A stretch of 52,972 nt of DNA from Sporichthyaceae bacterium. Lineage in GTDB: Bacteria; Actinomycetota; Actinomycetes; Sporichthyales; Sporichthyaceae. Position 1 is the stretch's first letter; each line of letters opens with the position of its first letter. A program made the translations under genes and the position numbers. The stretch lies in NCBI GenBank assembly GCA_036269075.1, contig DATASX010000094.1, positions 1 through 52,972 on the forward strand, in the 5' to 3' direction. This document shows, piece after piece, positions 51,860 through 52,972 of the stretch. The notes below the pieces were generated by a model. It saw only the letters and a program-made list of their open reading frames with translations. It ran no database searches and was not told the DNA's origin.

Positions 51860-51940
51860 ATGCGATGGGATGCGCTGCTGACCAAGCGACGCGCGGTGGA
51901 CCTCTGCCGCGTCGCCGGCAGCCTCTGTCCCGAGCACTGA
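51860..51940 (+). CDS. Two-cysteine leader peptide upstream of sulfurtransferase
   Basis: A 26-codon ORF encoding MRWDALLTKRRAVDLCRVAG followed by SLCPEH. Two Cys codons lie near its end (TGC and TGT). The KRRAVDLCRV core resembles the short leader peptides seen upstream of sulfur and cysteine genes in actinobacteria. TAAGCT (51848-51853) lies 6 nt before ATG 51860, so it is probably leaderless. Mycobacterial Cys-rich leaderless peptides upstream of the cysA2 operon act as cysteine-responsive attenuators; this should do the same for the downstream genes. The 51941-52063 spacer can form hairpins around CGGTCG/CGACCG. Confidence 0.75.
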   Translation: MRWDALLTKRRAVDLCRVAGSLCPEH

Positions 51941-52063
51941 TTCCGCGCCGTTCCGGCCCGGTTCTCGTCGGTCGATTTCGCGACCGCTCCCGCATGCCTC
52001 CCCGCCGCGGGTCCCGCCGTGGCTGCCGCATCCGTCCGTTCTGCCTGAGAGGAACTCTTTTTC

Positions 52064-52927
52064 ATGAGCCGCAACGACGTGCTCGTCGACGCCGACTGGG
52101 TGCAGGCGCACCTCGAGGACCCGTCGGTGGTCCTGGTCGAGGTCGACGAGGACACCACCGCATACGAGAAGGGCCACATCCGTAACGCCGTCCGGATCGA
52201 CTGGAAGGCCGATCTGCAGGACCCGATCCGCCGCGACTTCGTCACCAAGGAGCAGTTCGAGCAGCTGCTGTCCGCGCGCGGCATCGGCAACGACCAGACG
52301 GTCGTGCTGTACGGGGGCAACAACAACTGGTTCGCCTCGTACGCCTACTGGTACTTCAAGCTCTACGGACACGCCACCACCAAGCTGCTCGACGGCGGGC
52401 GCAAGAAGTGGGAGCTGGACTCGCGCGAACTGGTCACCGACGTGCCGGCGCGGCCGGCCACGAAGTACTCGGCCCAGCCGCAGGACGCGGCGATCCGCGC
52501 GTTCCGCCAGGACGTCCTCGACTCGATCGGCAAGCTCAACCTGATCGACGTCCGCTCGCCGGACGAGTACTCCGGGCGCATCCTGGCCCCGGCGCACCTG
52601 CCCCAGGAGCAGTCGCAGCGGGCCGGGCACGTGCCCACCGCGGTGAACATCCCGTGGAGCAAGGCGGCCAACGACGACGGCACCTTCAAGTCCGACGCGG
52701 CGCTGCGCGAGCTCTACGCCGGCGCGGGCGTCGACTTCAGCAAGGACACCATCGCCTACTGCCGCATCGGGGAGCGCTCGGCGCACACCTGGTTCGTCCT
52801 GCACGAGATCCTGGACCAGCCCAACGTCCGGAACTACGACGGCTCCTGGACCGAGTACGGCGCGCTGGTCGGCGTCCCGATCACCCTCGGCGATGGCCCC
52901 GGTGGTCCGGACGGGGGGCGGTCCTGA
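52064..52927 (+). CDS. Thiosulfate/3-mercaptopyruvate sulfurtransferase (CysA2 type)
   Basis: A 287-residue tandem-rhodanese protein. The N-terminal inactive domain (VLVDADWVQAHLED to about 125) and the C-terminal active domain (NLIDVRSPDEYSGRI ...) with the catalytic loop YCRIGERSAHTW, where Cys carries the persulfide. NNWFASYAYWYFKLYG lies in the N-domain. Length matches CysA2 and related enzymes. ATG 52064 has GAGAGGA upstream. It is expected to form one transcript with the next DUF1416 gene and to be attenuated by the leader peptide. Confidence 0.93.
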   Translation: MSRNDVLVDADWVQAHLEDPSVVLVEVDEDTTAYEKGHIRNAVRIDWKADLQDPIRRDFVTKEQFEQLLSARGIGNDQTVVLYGGNNNWFASYAYWYFKLYGHATTKLLDGGRKKWELDSRELVTDVPARPATKYSAQPQDAAIRAFRQDVLDSIGKLNLIDVRSPDEYSGRILAPAHLPQEQSQRAGHVPTAVNIPWSKAANDDGTFKSDAALRELYAGAGVDFSKDTIAYCRIGERSAHTWFVLHEILDQPNVRNYDGSWTEYGALVGVPITLGDGPGGPDGGRS

Positions 52928-52972
52928 TGTGCGGAGCCACGGCGGGCGGACTGGCGCTGGGCGCCAACGTCG
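52927..52972 (+). CDS. DUF1416 (SseC-like) protein, 5' end only
   Basis: ATG 52927 overlaps the sulfurtransferase stop by one base (TGATG). The visible MCGATAGGLALGANV matches the start of DUF1416 proteins (SseC in Mycobacterium), which follow cysA2 in actinobacteria. The rest lies outside the window. Confidence 0.8.
   Translation, partial: MCGATAGGLALGANV

Overview
This window is GC-rich chromosomal DNA of an actinobacterium (Actinomycetota). Support comes from strong G/C preference at third codon positions, frequent GTG/TTG starts, 4-bp start/stop overlaps, and lineage markers: mycothiol synthase (MshD), GlnR, a mycofactocin-type SDR, acyl-CoA carboxylase epsilon (AccE), a DUF3117 protein, a SCO4848-type membrane protein, LpdA-type quinone reductase, and the CysA2/DUF1416 pair. 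Gene order resembles Streptomyces (purN-purH, folD-DUF3017-mdh) and Mycobacterium (birA / accD-accE-maf-accA3, glnR-mshD). The genus cannot be fixed from sequence alone. I see no tRNA, rRNA, CRISPR array, transposase or prophage.

Layout. 0.1-12.6 kb: housekeeping genes, mostly on +: DUF6350 membrane protein, purN, purH, a repeat-containing single-span membrane protein, folD, DUF3017, malate and isocitrate dehydrogenases, trpS, a 2H phosphoesterase and a YihY protein. 12.6-17.4 kb: a secreted D-Ala-D-Ala carboxypeptidase, a SCO4848 protein, an M20 amidohydrolase, a gamma-glutamylcyclotransferase and lpdA. 17.5-25.5 kb: the main accessory block. It has a promoter with a palindrome in its spacer, a small and possibly frameshifted exported ORF, a membrane pseudokinase, a small secreted I36/crystallin-like protein, and a divergent WXG100 / FHA-EccC pair that looks like an orphan type VII secretion unit.

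25.5-39.7 kb: acyl-CoA metabolism (accA3, acyl-CoA dehydrogenase, maf, SDR, accE, accD, birA, PH-domain protein). A vapBC pair, an IPNS-like dioxygenase, an HgmA-like dioxygenase, an EcsC-like protein and a MoxR/VWA pair sit between accA3 and accDE. The leader of accDE carries stacked inverted repeats. 39.8-45.3 kb: an OmpR-type two-component system, a DivIVA-like protein, Tag (apparently started at CTG) and a large Pro/Ala-rich secreted protein. 45.3-53 kb: enoyl-CoA hydratase, DUF3117, leucyl aminopeptidase, mshD, glnR, a MoaD/ThiS-like protein, a membrane protein, LmeA, a two-cysteine leader peptide, a CysA2-type sulfurtransferase and the start of a DUF1416 gene.

Two non-coding themes recur. 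One is a pair of long homologous hairpins 36 kb apart with a compensatory base change in the stem. The other is a family of short GAGCGA/CTCGCT repeats that lie between genes and also enter coding sequence, in the linker of EccC and at the C-terminus of Tag. All functional statements are homology-style readings by eye; no database search was run.
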